Source: Streptomyces cathayae (GTDB lineage: Bacteria; Actinomycetota; Actinomycetes; Streptomycetales; Streptomycetaceae). From it: a stretch of DNA of 64,000 bases. Below are positions 42,240 through 50,210 of the stretch, one piece after another (position 1 is the stretch's first letter; each line of letters starts with the position of its first letter). The DNA lies in contig NZ_CP121682.1 in assembly GCF_029760955.1 (NCBI RefSeq), forward strand, positions 3,782,001 to 3,846,000, given 5' to 3'. The translations under genes and the position numbers were made by a program. Under the pieces are notes generated by a model. The model saw only the letters and a list, made by a program, of their open reading frames with translations. It had not been told where the DNA came from and searched no databases.

Positions 42240-42971
42240 TCAGCGGTGCTCGGGGTTGTCCGCGTCCGGGCGGCAGCCGGCGTCCCACTGCGAGCGCTGG
42301 TTGCCGTGGGCGGGGACGCCTCCGGCGCGCTTCAGCAGGGCGGCGAGGTGCATCAGGTTCCAGGTCATGAAGGAGGTGTTGCGGTTGGTGAAGTCGTTCT
42401 CCGGGCCGCCCGAGTCCGGGTCGAGGTACGAGGGACCGGGGCCGGCCGCGCCGATCCAGCCGGCGTCCGCCTGGGGCGGGATCGTGTAGCCGAGGTGCTG
42501 GAGGCTGTAGAGGATGTTCATGGCGCAGTGCTTCACGCCGTCCTCGTTGCCGGTGATCAGACAGCCGCCGACGCGGCCGTAGTAGGCGTACTGGCCCTGG
42601 GAGTTGAGCAGCGAGGAGCAGGCGTAGAGACGCTCGACGACCTGCTTGGTGACGGAGCTGTTGTCGCCCAGCCAGATCGGGCCGGCGAGCACCAGGATGT
42701 CGGCGGCCATCACCTTCTCGTACAGCCCGGGCCAGGCGTCGGTGGCGAAGCCGTGCTCGGTCATGTCCGGGTAGACGCCGGGGGCGATGTCGTGGTCCAC
42801 GGCGCGGATCAGGTCCGTGGTCACGCCGGCGGCGTCCATGACGGCCCGGCTCCTGTCGATCAGGCCCTGGGTGTGGCTGAGCTGCGGGGACGGTTTGAGG
42901 CTGCAGTTGACGTAGAGGGCGGTCAGGTCGTCGTAGCGGTACGGGGCGTCGGTGGAGGGTGAGGCCGTCAT
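42240..42971 (-). CDS. NADPH-dependent FMN reductase / flavodoxin-like protein
   Basis: A 243-residue flavodoxin-fold protein. The phosphate-binding loop follows LTALYVNCSLKPSPQLSHTQ (about 16-35); ADILVLAGPIWLGDNSSVTK (about 93-112) and GGCLITGNEDGVKH (about 136-149) are the FMN-contact loops of the NAD(P)H:FMN reductase group. ATG 42971 follows GAGAGG. A shorter relative with the same GNEDG loop is encoded at 62227. First gene right of scar 5. Confidence 0.87.
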   Translation of the reverse strand: MTASPSTDAPYRYDDLTALYVNCSLKPSPQLSHTQGLIDRSRAVMDAAGVTTDLIRAVDHDIAPGVYPDMTEHGFATDAWPGLYEKVMAADILVLAGPIWLGDNSSVTKQVVERLYACSSLLNSQGQYAYYGRVGGCLITGNEDGVKHCAMNILYSLQHLGYTIPPQADAGWIGAAGPGPSYLDPDSGGPENDFTNRNTSFMTWNLMHLAALLKRAGGVPAHGNQRSQWDAGCRPDADNPEHR

Positions 42972-43096
42972 GGGTGACAGCCTCTCGCACGGTTTCCGGT
43001 TCGCCCCGGTTTGACGCACCCGCGTACGCCTTGCGGAGTCGTGGCGTACGGGCGCGCTCCCGTGGTGCGGCGCCGGTGCGGACCTAGCGTGGCCGT

Positions 43097-44098
43097 ATGC
43101 GCGTACTGGTCACCGGCGGTGCCGGGTTCATCGGGTCCCATGTCGTCGCCGCGCTCCGGGAACGCGGACACGAGCCGCTCGTGTTCGACGTGCGGGAGGA
43201 TCCCGGCGCCGACGTGCGGGACCCGGCAGCCGTCGGCCGTGCCCTGTCCGGTGTGGACGCCGTGTGCCACCAGGCCGCGAGGGTCGGGCTCGGCGACGGG
43301 GTCGCCGACGCGGCGGAGTACGTCTCGCGCAACGACCTGGGCACCGCCGTGCTGCTCGCCGCCATGGCGGAGGCCGGCGTCGGGCGCCTCGTGCTGGCCG
43401 GGTCGATGGTCGTCTACGGGGAGGGGCGGTACGCGTGCCCGCGGCACGGAGCCGTACGGCCCGGGCCGCGGGCCGTCGCCGACCTCGACGCGGGCCGGTT
43501 CGAGCCCGCCTGCCCGGTGTGCGGGGGCGACCTCTCCCCCGGCCTGGTCGGCGAGGACGCCCCGGCCGACCCCCGGAACGTGTACGCGGCGACCAAGCTC
43601 GCCCAGGAGCACCTGGCCGCCGCGTGGGCCCGCTGCACCGGCGGGTCGGCGGTGTCGCTGCGCTACCACAACGTGTACGGCCCCGGGATGCCCCGCGACA
43701 CCCCGTATGCCGGTGTCGCCTCCTTCTTCCGCTCGGCGCTCGCCCGGGGTGAGGCACCGCGCGTGTTCGAGGACGGGCGGCAGCTGAGGGACTTCGTGCA
43801 CGTCCGGGACGTGGCGGCGGCCAACGCGGTGGCGCTGGAGGCGGAGGCCGCCCGGGGCGTGCTCACGGCATACAACACCGGCAGCGGTGAACCGCACACC
43901 GTCGGCGAGACGGCACGGGCGCTGGCCGCCGCGTACGGCGGGCCCGAGCCGGTCGTCACCGGTGAGTACCGGCTCGGGGACGTACGGCACATCACCGCGG
44001 ACTCGTCGCGGCTGCGGGCCGGGCTGGGGTGGAGGCCGGAGGTCGGTTTCGAGGAAGGCATGGCGGAGTTCGCGCGGGCCGGAGCGCGAAGGGCGTAG
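43097..44098 (+). CDS. NAD-dependent epimerase/dehydratase
   Basis: A 333-residue extended SDR. GGAGFIGS (7-14) is the Rossmann motif and YAATK (about 164-168) the catalytic Tyr/Lys; Ser of the triad lies in LAGSMVVYGEG. A Cys pair insertion (ACPVCGGDL, about 136-144) is unusual for sugar epimerases. It begins a run with a GT2 glycosyltransferase and a DUF2064 protein, a set often found together in Streptomyces, possibly making a glycosylated surface lipid. Substrate unknown. Confidence 0.9.
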   Translation: MRVLVTGGAGFIGSHVVAALRERGHEPLVFDVREDPGADVRDPAAVGRALSGVDAVCHQAARVGLGDGVADAAEYVSRNDLGTAVLLAAMAEAGVGRLVLAGSMVVYGEGRYACPRHGAVRPGPRAVADLDAGRFEPACPVCGGDLSPGLVGEDAPADPRNVYAATKLAQEHLAAAWARCTGGSAVSLRYHNVYGPGMPRDTPYAGVASFFRSALARGEAPRVFEDGRQLRDFVHVRDVAAANAVALEAEAARGVLTAYNTGSGEPHTVGETARALAAAYGGPEPVVTGEYRLGDVRHITADSSRLRAGLGWRPEVGFEEGMAEFARAGARRA

Positions 44099-44331
44099 GA
44101 CCGCGGTGGGCCGGTGGCGCCGCCCGCGCTCAGGGAGCGGCGGCGGAGGGCACCGCCTCGAAGCGGCACCCGCCGGGAGCATGGCGCGCGGTGGCCCGGC
44201 CCTGGTGCGCCTCGACGATCCCGCCCCGGTGCGCCTGAGCGATCCCCCGAACACCACCCTGACTCCGGAAACCCTCGTTCCGTACGGAGCGGAAGTCCGG
44301 TATGCCCGGTTCGCTTTCGTAGGGTGAGGCC

Positions 44332-45045
44332 GTGACGACGCCTCCTGCGGACGTCGACGTGGTGCTGCCCTGCCTGAACGAGGCCGAGGCCCTTCCCTGG
44401 GTGCTCGAACGGATCCCGCCGGGCTGGCGCGCGCTCGTCGTCGACAACGGTTCCACCGACGGCTCGGCCGAGGTCGCCCGCGCGTGCGGCGCGACCGTCG
44501 TGCACGAGCCGCTCCGGGGCTTCGGCGCCGCCTGCCACGCCGGGTTGACCGCCGCCACCGCCGACGTGGTGTGCTTCTGCGACGGCGACGCCTCCCTCGA
44601 CCCGTCGCTCCTCGTCCCCTTCGTCCGCGAAGTCCGGGCCGGCGAGGCCGACCTGGTGCTCGGCCGACGGCGTCCGCGGGGCCGGGGCGCGTGGCCCGCG
44701 CACGCCCGCGCCGGCAATCTGGCGCTCGCACGGATGCTGCGCCGCCGCACCGGGCTGCGCCTGCACGACCTCGGACCCCTGCGCGCCGCGCGCCGCGCAC
44801 CCCTGCTCGCCCTCGGCCTCACCGACCGGCGCAGCGGCTATCCGCTCCAGATGGTCGTCCGCGCGGCCGACGCCGGCTGGCGGATCGCCGAGCACGACGT
44901 GCCCTATCTGCCGCGCACCGGTGCCTCGAAGGTGACGGGCACCTGGCGCGGCACCTGGCAGGCCGTACGGGACATGAGCCGCGTGTTGAACGAACCCCCC
45001 GGGCGCGGGGAGCCCCCCGCGCCCGGAGGAGGAACCGTCCGTTGA
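44332..45045 (+). CDS. GT2-family glycosyltransferase (DPM1/DPG synthase-like)
   Basis: A 237-residue GT-A enzyme: VDVVLPCLNEAEALPWVLER at the start, VVDNGSTDGSAEVA (nucleotide binding), CFCDGDASLDP (DxD-like metal site), and C-terminal MVVRAADAGWRIAEHDVPYL with RTGASKVTG. It likely moves a sugar from NDP-sugar to a lipid or small acceptor. GTG 44332. Its stop overlaps the next TTG start as TTGA. Confidence 0.9.
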   Translation: MTTPPADVDVVLPCLNEAEALPWVLERIPPGWRALVVDNGSTDGSAEVARACGATVVHEPLRGFGAACHAGLTAATADVVCFCDGDASLDPSLLVPFVREVRAGEADLVLGRRRPRGRGAWPAHARAGNLALARMLRRRTGLRLHDLGPLRAARRAPLLALGLTDRRSGYPLQMVVRAADAGWRIAEHDVPYLPRTGASKVTGTWRGTWQAVRDMSRVLNEPPGRGEPPAPGGGTVR

Positions 45046-45749
45046 CCACGCTCCTCGTCATCGCCAAGGAGCCGCGGCCGGGCCGGGTCAAGACCCGGCT
45101 CACCCCGCCGTTCACGCCCGGTCAGGCGGCTCAGCTGGCCGAGGCGGCCCTCGCGGACACCCTGTACGCCGTGGCGGCCGCACCCGCCTCCCGGCGCGTC
45201 CTCGTCCTCGACGGCGCCCCCGGTCCCTGGCTGCCGCCCGGCTTCGACGTCGTACCGCAGTGCGCGGGCGGGCTGGACGAGCGGCTGGCGGACGCCTTCG
45301 CGCGCTGCGAGGGTCCGGCGCTGCTCATCGGCATGGACACCCCGCAGGTGACGCCGGAGCTGCTCACCGTGGACTTCGCCGACTGCGACGCCCACTTCGG
45401 CCCGGCCGAGGACGGCGGTTTCTGGGCCCTCGGGCTGGCCCGCCCCGATCCCGCCCTGCTGCGGGGCGTGCCCATGTCGACCTCGGTGACGGGAGCGGTC
45501 CAGCGGGACCGGCTCCTCACCGCCGGCCTGCGGGTGCGCGACCTGCCGCCCCTGCGCGACGTCGACACCGCCGCCGACGCCCATGCCGTCGCCGCCCTGG
45601 CCCCGCACGGCCGCTTCGCCGCACGGCTGGCCCGGTGCACTGCGGGCGCGGGACCGGATGCGCGGCCGGTCACGGGGTTCGGCTCGCCGCCGGTCACGGG
45701 GCCGGACTCCCCACCGGCCGGCCGACCGGACTCCCCACCGGACTCCTGA
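45042..45749 (+). CDS. TIGR04282/DUF2064 glycosyltransferase-like protein
   Basis: A 235-residue GT-A-like protein: TLLVIAKEPRPGRVKTRLTP (start, nucleotide-binding KEP.PG..KTRL motif), LIGMDTPQVTP, HFGPAEDGGFWALGL. TTG 45042 overlaps the GT2 stop. The tail after about residue 205 is a Gly/Ser/Pro/Asp repeat (TGFGSPPVTGPDSPPAGRPD) that varies between strains in such genes. Functions with the GT2 enzyme by context. Confidence 0.88.
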   Translation: MTTLLVIAKEPRPGRVKTRLTPPFTPGQAAQLAEAALADTLYAVAAAPASRRVLVLDGAPGPWLPPGFDVVPQCAGGLDERLADAFARCEGPALLIGMDTPQVTPELLTVDFADCDAHFGPAEDGGFWALGLARPDPALLRGVPMSTSVTGAVQRDRLLTAGLRVRDLPPLRDVDTAADAHAVAALAPHGRFAARLARCTAGAGPDARPVTGFGSPPVTGPDSPPAGRPDSPPDS

Positions 45750-46088
45750 CCCGCCGCGAAGTCGACTCCGCCCCCGGCCGCACCCCGATGAGCACCCCGC
45801 CCCCCACCGCCCGAGCGGCCGCCGCCCCGCACGCCGGCCGCGGCCCGCTGTTCCCGCACCGCGCCGACGTCCGGCTGCTGCCACTGAAGAGGGAACGCCG
45901 ACGCTCCGGGGCCGACGTGGTCGACCGGGACGTGCTGAGCTCCGGGACCGCCCCGGTGAACGTCGAGGAGCGCACCCAGGTACAGGTCGTCGGCCTCACC
46001 GACGCCGGCGGAACCGACGCCCTCTCCCCCGGGGGCGAGGCTCGGCACACGGGTGCTGCTCCGGTCCCCACAGGACTGGTCCGGCCGG
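45750..46088 (+). other. Spacer with an unassigned open frame
   Basis: From ATG 45788 a 132-codon plus-strand frame (MSTPPPTARAAAAPHAG, FPHRADVRLLPLKRERRRSG, ERTQVQVVGLTDAGG) has good third-position G/C up to about 46035, then runs antisense into the next gene. In related loci a SAM methyltransferase sits here; I cannot see one, so this may be its remnant or nothing. Confidence 0.35.
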
Positions 46089-46598
46089 TCAGTGGACGGC
46101 CGGCGGACGGCGCTGCGCCGCCCTGCGCAGTCGCCGCAGCCGCAGCGCCAGCAGCAGCGCCGAGCCGCCGAAGAGGACGGCGGTGAGCAGCAGCCAGCGG
46201 GGGAGGAACACGTCCACCGACAGCCCGGTGCCGAGCCGGTAGCGCCGCTCCACCCTGCCGCTGATCAGCGGGAACCACACCAGAAGGAGCAGCCCGGAAA
46301 GGGCCGCCGGTACGCGCACGTACAGCACCCACTCCCGGCGCCGGACCGCACCGAGCCCCCGTACGGCCGCCCGGTCCGCGGCCGTGTACAAGGGCAGCAG
46401 CACGAGGTCGTGCAGCAGCGCCACCCCCACGAACCACAGCGCCACGCCGAACCAGTCGTCCGCGAGCAGCCGCACCCCCGCGTAGGCGGCGAGCGCGAAC
46501 GAGCAGGCGAGCAGCAGGAGTTGCAGGGGGCTGCCGATCGGAACGCGCGGAAGCCGCCGAAGTCGTGGCCGAAGCCGTAGCCGAAGCCGTGGAGGCAT
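46089..46598 (-). CDS. Small membrane protein of the molybdopterin oxidoreductase operon
   Basis: A 169-residue membrane protein with four hydrophobic segments (LQLLLLACSFALAAYAGVRL; GVALWFVGVALLHDLVLLPL; ALSGLLLLVWFPLI; LPRWLLLTAVLFGGSALLLA). The ATG at 46598 shares a base with the oxidoreductase stop (TGATG). Tight coupling suggests it supports assembly or electron transfer of the oxidoreductase. The Arg-Leu repeat at the N-terminus is encoded by a short CCGAAGC repeat. Confidence 0.78.
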   Translation of the reverse strand: MPPRLRLRLRPRLRRLPRVPIGSPLQLLLLACSFALAAYAGVRLLADDWFGVALWFVGVALLHDLVLLPLYTAADRAAVRGLGAVRRREWVLYVRVPAALSGLLLLVWFPLISGRVERRYRLGTGLSVDVFLPRWLLLTAVLFGGSALLLALRLRRLRRAAQRRPPAVH

Positions 46599-47833
46599 CA
46601 CAGGTCTCCGAACGTCATCCGGGCCACCCACTTGGTGTTGAGCACACCGGGCGCGGCGGGCACGATGATCCGCGCCGGGTGGCCGTGGTCGAGGGACAAC
46701 TCCTCGCCGTTGACGTACAGGGCGAGCAGGGAACGCGGGTCGGCCACCTGGTTGGCGCGCAGGGCGGCTTTCCGGAAGGCGCCGCTTCGCTGGAGGGACT
46801 CGACGAACACGTCCGGCGGATCGTCGTACCCGACGAGCGCCGCGAGGTCGCGCAGCCGCACCCCGCGCCACCACTGGTCCGACGTCGACCAGCCCTCCAC
46901 GCAGGCGATGGGCAACGCCGCGCTGTACAGGGGGAGCCGGAGCAGCTCGGCCCGGCGGAGGCGGACGGTGCCCGTGCGTCCCGTGACGACGAGCCGCCAC
47001 ACGTCCTCGCCCGTCTCCGCCGCGTCGATCCTGGCGTACGCGGCGGTCTTGTTGATCTGGAAGCCGTTCGGGCCGCTGCCGGGGTCGGCGCCGCCGTGCG
47101 GTGCGAGGAGGGCGGTGCGTCGCAGCGGACCGTCGAAGTTCTGTCCCACCGTGGTGGCGAACAGCAGCAGCGAACCGCCCCCGACGAACCACAGGGCGCC
47201 CCGCCGGGAGACGGTCGGCTCGGCGGGGCGCGGGGACACCAGGTCGTCCCTCTCCTCCCGCAGGTGGCGCAGATTGCGCAGCGCCGTGGGCGTCCTCAGC
47301 AGCACGTGGACGACGAACGCGGCGAAGAACACCCACGCCCCGTAGAAGTGCAGCGTGTAGAAGGAGCCGGGGAAGACGTAGTCGAGCTGGATGTTGAGCA
47401 CACCGGTCACGAACTGGAACAGTGCGCCGCCCACCAGGAGCAGCAGCGAGATCCGCTCCAGGGCGTGCGCGAGCGAGCGGGCCGGCGGCAGCGTGAACAG
47501 CCTCGGCACCACGGACCACAGCTTGGCGAGCAGGACGGGGATCAGGGTGATGCCGAGGGTGACGTGGACGCCCTGGTTGAGCCGGTACAGCCAGTGCGGG
47601 TCCGTCGGCCAGGCGAAGAGGTAGAAGCCGAGGATCCCCTTGTCCGGTGTCTTGTCGTTCACCGGCGACAGGTCGGGGTTGTAAGCGGCGTACGAGACCA
47701 GGCCCGTCACGAACAGCACGGTGATGCCGGCGAGCAGGACCAGGCCCAGCACCGAGGTGAACCGGGGACCGCGCAGGGGGCTGCGCCAGAAACCGGGCGA
47801 GGAGGGAAGTCGTGGGGCGTCGGGGTCGCGCAT
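46598..47833 (-). CDS. Molybdopterin-dependent oxidoreductase with cytochrome b561-like membrane domain (YedY/MsrP-type)
   Basis: A 411-residue protein. N-terminal half: four TM segments with His residues suited to haem (HVTLGI, HALERI, YTLHFYG, VVHVLLR). C-terminal half: sulfite-oxidase-fold domain with IACVEGWS (the Cys that ligates molybdenum), WWRGVRLRDLAALVGY, LDHGHPARIIVPAAPG and KWVARMTF. This is the combined cytochrome/YedY layout common in actinomycetes. ATG 47833 (MRDPDAPRL) chosen; the frame runs to 47896. It depends on molybdate, supplied by the ModABC system at 52-55 kb. Confidence 0.88.
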   Translation of the reverse strand: MRDPDAPRLPSSPGFWRSPLRGPRFTSVLGLVLLAGITVLFVTGLVSYAAYNPDLSPVNDKTPDKGILGFYLFAWPTDPHWLYRLNQGVHVTLGITLIPVLLAKLWSVVPRLFTLPPARSLAHALERISLLLLVGGALFQFVTGVLNIQLDYVFPGSFYTLHFYGAWVFFAAFVVHVLLRTPTALRNLRHLREERDDLVSPRPAEPTVSRRGALWFVGGGSLLLFATTVGQNFDGPLRRTALLAPHGGADPGSGPNGFQINKTAAYARIDAAETGEDVWRLVVTGRTGTVRLRRAELLRLPLYSAALPIACVEGWSTSDQWWRGVRLRDLAALVGYDDPPDVFVESLQRSGAFRKAALRANQVADPRSLLALYVNGEELSLDHGHPARIIVPAAPGVLNTKWVARMTFGDL

Positions 47834-47945
47834 GTCCCGACGGTAGGCCGGAACCATCCCGCGAAAGGCGTGCGACTCGGGACGAAACGCCGACATCGGG
47901 CCCGGTCGGCGGTCCGTGACCGGCCGCGCGGCCTAGCGTTCCGGT

Positions 47946-49529
47946 GTGAACCGCACCCCGCCCTCCGCCGAGCCCGGCGCAGCGCACTCCGGCGTGCCCC
48001 GCGGCCCGAGCCGTGACCTGTACGCGGCCGGGGCCGCCGTGCTGCTCGTGACGGCGGCCGTGCTGGTCGGCCGCCACATCCAGGGGGCCGACCGTACGCT
48101 GTTCGCCGACTGGCCCCCACTGCTGGCGTCCTGGGAACCCCACCTCGGCCCCGGCACTCCGGCGGCCGTCCTGGTGGCGATCACCACCGTGGCGTACGGC
48201 CCCGCCCTCGCGGCCCGTCTTCCCTGGCGGGCCCTGGTCCCCCTGACGTGGGGCACGGCCACGGCGTGGACCTTCTCCCTCGCCCTGGTCGACGGCTGGC
48301 AGCGGGGCATCGCCGGCCGGCTCACCACCCCCCACGAGTACCTCCAGGTCATCGACCGCTTCCACGACATCCCGGCGGCGCTGCGGGGCTTCACCCGGCA
48401 CATCCTGCTCGGCTCCCCCGACCACTGGCCCGCCCACATCGCCGGCCACCCGCCCGCGGCCCCGCTCACCTTCGTCCTGCTCGACCGGATCGGGCTGCGG
48501 GGCGGGGGCTGGGCCGGGGTGTGGTGCATCACCGTCGGGGCGACGGCCTGCGCGGCCGTGCTGGTCACGGTCCGCGCCCTGGCCGACGAGGAACTCGCGC
48601 GACGGGCGGCGCCCTTCCTCGTCCTGGCCCCGGCCGCCGTGTGGATGGGCACCTCGGCCGACGCGTACTTCGCGGCGGTGGCCGCGTGGGCGGTGGCGCT
48701 GCTCGCCCTGGCGGTCACCGGACGGTCCCTGTGGCGGGCGGGGGCGTCCGGGCTGCTGTTCGGCCTGGCCTGCTACCTGTCGTACGGCCTCACGCTCGTC
48801 GCGCTGATCGCGGCGGCGGTCCTGGTGCTCGGCCGGCACGGGATCCGGGAACGCCCCGCCCTGCTGGTGCCCCTGCTCGCCGGACTGGCGGTGGTCCCGA
48901 CGGCGTTCACGCTCGCCGGGTTCGACTGGTGGGAGGCGTACCGCCTGCTGGTCACGCGCTACCACCAGGGCGTGGGCGGCATCCGCCCCTACGGCTACTG
49001 GGTGTGGGCCAACCTCGCCTGCACGGTGCTCGTCACGGGCCTGGCGACGGCGGCGGGCCTGCGGCGGACCGGTGCGGTGCTCGTCCGCCACCGCCGCGGC
49101 GCCCCCGGCCGGGCAGCCGAGACCCGCCTCGCACTCCTCGTGTCCGCCGCCCTCCTCGCCCTGCTGGTCGCCGACCTGTCCGGCATGAGCAAGGCGGAGA
49201 CGGAACGCATCTGGCTTCCCTTCGCACTGTGGCTGCTCCCGGCGTGCGCGTTCCTCGCCCTCCCCCGAGGTCCCGGCTCCTCCCCCAAGTCCTCGACTTC
49301 TCCCCCAAGTTCTCGACTTCTCCCCCAAGTTCTCGACTTCTCCCCCAAGTTCTCGACTTCGCTCGAGCAGGGGGGACCCCCACGAGCAGGGGGGACCCCC
49401 ACGAGCAGGGGGGACCCCCACGAGCAGGGGGGACCCCCACGAACAGGAGGGGCCCCCGTCCGCGCCTGGCTCACCGCCCAGGCGCTGCTCGCCCTGCTCC
49501 TCAACCACCTGCTGCTCACCCGGTGGTGA
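47946..49529 (+). CDS. Polytopic membrane glycosyltransferase-like protein (GT-C type)
   Basis: A 527-residue membrane protein with about 11 TM segments. A DWPPLLASW loop after TM1 and PDHWPAHIAGHPPAAPLTF fit GT-C mannosyltransferases of the GT39/87 style; YRLLVTRYHQGVGG follows in a later loop. Near the C-terminus (about 438-500) a repeat array (TCTCCCCCAAGT and a 19-bp unit) is translated as low-complexity Ser/Pro/Gly. The final VRAWLTAQALLALLLNHLL resumes the membrane protein, so the insertion happened without breaking the frame. Divergent from the oxidoreductase. Confidence 0.83.
   Translation: MNRTPPSAEPGAAHSGVPRGPSRDLYAAGAAVLLVTAAVLVGRHIQGADRTLFADWPPLLASWEPHLGPGTPAAVLVAITTVAYGPALAARLPWRALVPLTWGTATAWTFSLALVDGWQRGIAGRLTTPHEYLQVIDRFHDIPAALRGFTRHILLGSPDHWPAHIAGHPPAAPLTFVLLDRIGLRGGGWAGVWCITVGATACAAVLVTVRALADEELARRAAPFLVLAPAAVWMGTSADAYFAAVAAWAVALLALAVTGRSLWRAGASGLLFGLACYLSYGLTLVALIAAAVLVLGRHGIRERPALLVPLLAGLAVVPTAFTLAGFDWWEAYRLLVTRYHQGVGGIRPYGYWVWANLACTVLVTGLATAAGLRRTGAVLVRHRRGAPGRAAETRLALLVSAALLALLVADLSGMSKAETERIWLPFALWLLPACAFLALPRGPGSSPKSSTSPPSSRLLPQVLDFSPKFSTSLEQGGPPRAGGTPTSRGDPHEQGGPPRTGGAPVRAWLTAQALLALLLNHLLLTRW
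49278..49450 (+). repeat. Tandem repeat array inside the membrane protein gene
   Basis: Two adjoining arrays: about four copies of a 20-bp unit TCTCCCCCAAGTTCTCGACT (to 49360), then a CTTCGCTCGAGCAG joint, then four exact 19-bp units CGAGCAGGGGGGACCCCCA (49364-49439) and a diverged fifth. Each 19-mer contains GGGGG/CCCCC self-complementarity. The sequence matches a dispersed Streptomyces intergenic motif I have seen, here tandemly expanded in a coding region. Confidence 0.9.
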
Positions 49530-50210
49530 CCGCCTCCGAGGAGCCGGAAGCCCGAGGCCATGACGATCACCGTGACGGCCCGGGACGACTGTCGAGGCCG
49601 TGCCCCGTCCGTGCCCGTCAGGGCGGACAACCACGGTCGGCAGCGGTGCGACCAGACTCATGAAACAGCGGCAACGCAGGTCAGCGCTCATCCGGCCGTC
49701 CAAGCCCCGTCGCTTCCCGGGCCGAGGGTTCCGAAGCCGGCGTCACGGGCCGGACGCCGCGGTTGATTCCGGTCGACGGCACACGGCGGCAGCGCGGCCG
49801 AGGCCGGTGAGGGTGCGGTGGAGGCAGCCCGTATGCACGGCATCCCTCACCGGTCCCTGAGACAGCCGACGTACTCCACGCCCGGACCGGCCTCGATGAC
49901 ACCCGCAGCCACGCCGCGCAACTCCTCCAAACGCTGCACGATGCTCACCGGGAAGAGTGGCGTGGACAGGCCATCGCACCAGGAGTCCCGGGGGGTGTGT
50001 CGCACGACATGGCGGCACGGGGCAGGTGTACAGGGCCACGGGAGACGGGCCTTCGCTTCATCTCCAAGGGCCCGTCAGGTGGCGTCCGCAGTGAGCGTGT
50101 TGCGCCTTTAGGGGGAAACCGCCCCGGGATGCGGCGCGCCTCGCCCCGGAAAAAACTGTGGGCGTGGTGCTCTCTCCGGCTTTCTCCCGCTTGTGCGATC
50201 GAGGTTCCCG
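49530..50210. other. Gene-poor stretch holding scar 6
   Basis: Apart from the decayed scar at 49600-49727 I see only a short coding-like trace on the plus strand at about 49870-49990 (ADVLHARTGLDDTRSHAAQL, LQTLHDAHREEWRGQAIAP) with no start or family. Confidence 0.5.
49600..49727 (+). repeat. Att-like scar 6, heavily decayed
   Basis: GTGCCCCGTCCGTGCCCGT followed by GGCGGACAACCACGGTC (arm box) at 49600, and 113 bp later CTTCCCGGGCCGAGGGTTCC, a poor match to the tRNA core. Only the first half of the core is recognisable. Probably the oldest integration and the island right edge. Confidence 0.6.

Noticed and set aside
45788..46186. 132-codon frame as a methyltransferase
   Set aside because: Context in related loci suggests one, but no SAM motif can be found, so it is listed only as an unassigned open frame.
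46089..49703. 1204-codon minus-strand open frame
   Set aside because: It crosses the oxidoreductase gene and the opposite-strand membrane protein. Only its last 169 codons (46089-46598) look like a protein.
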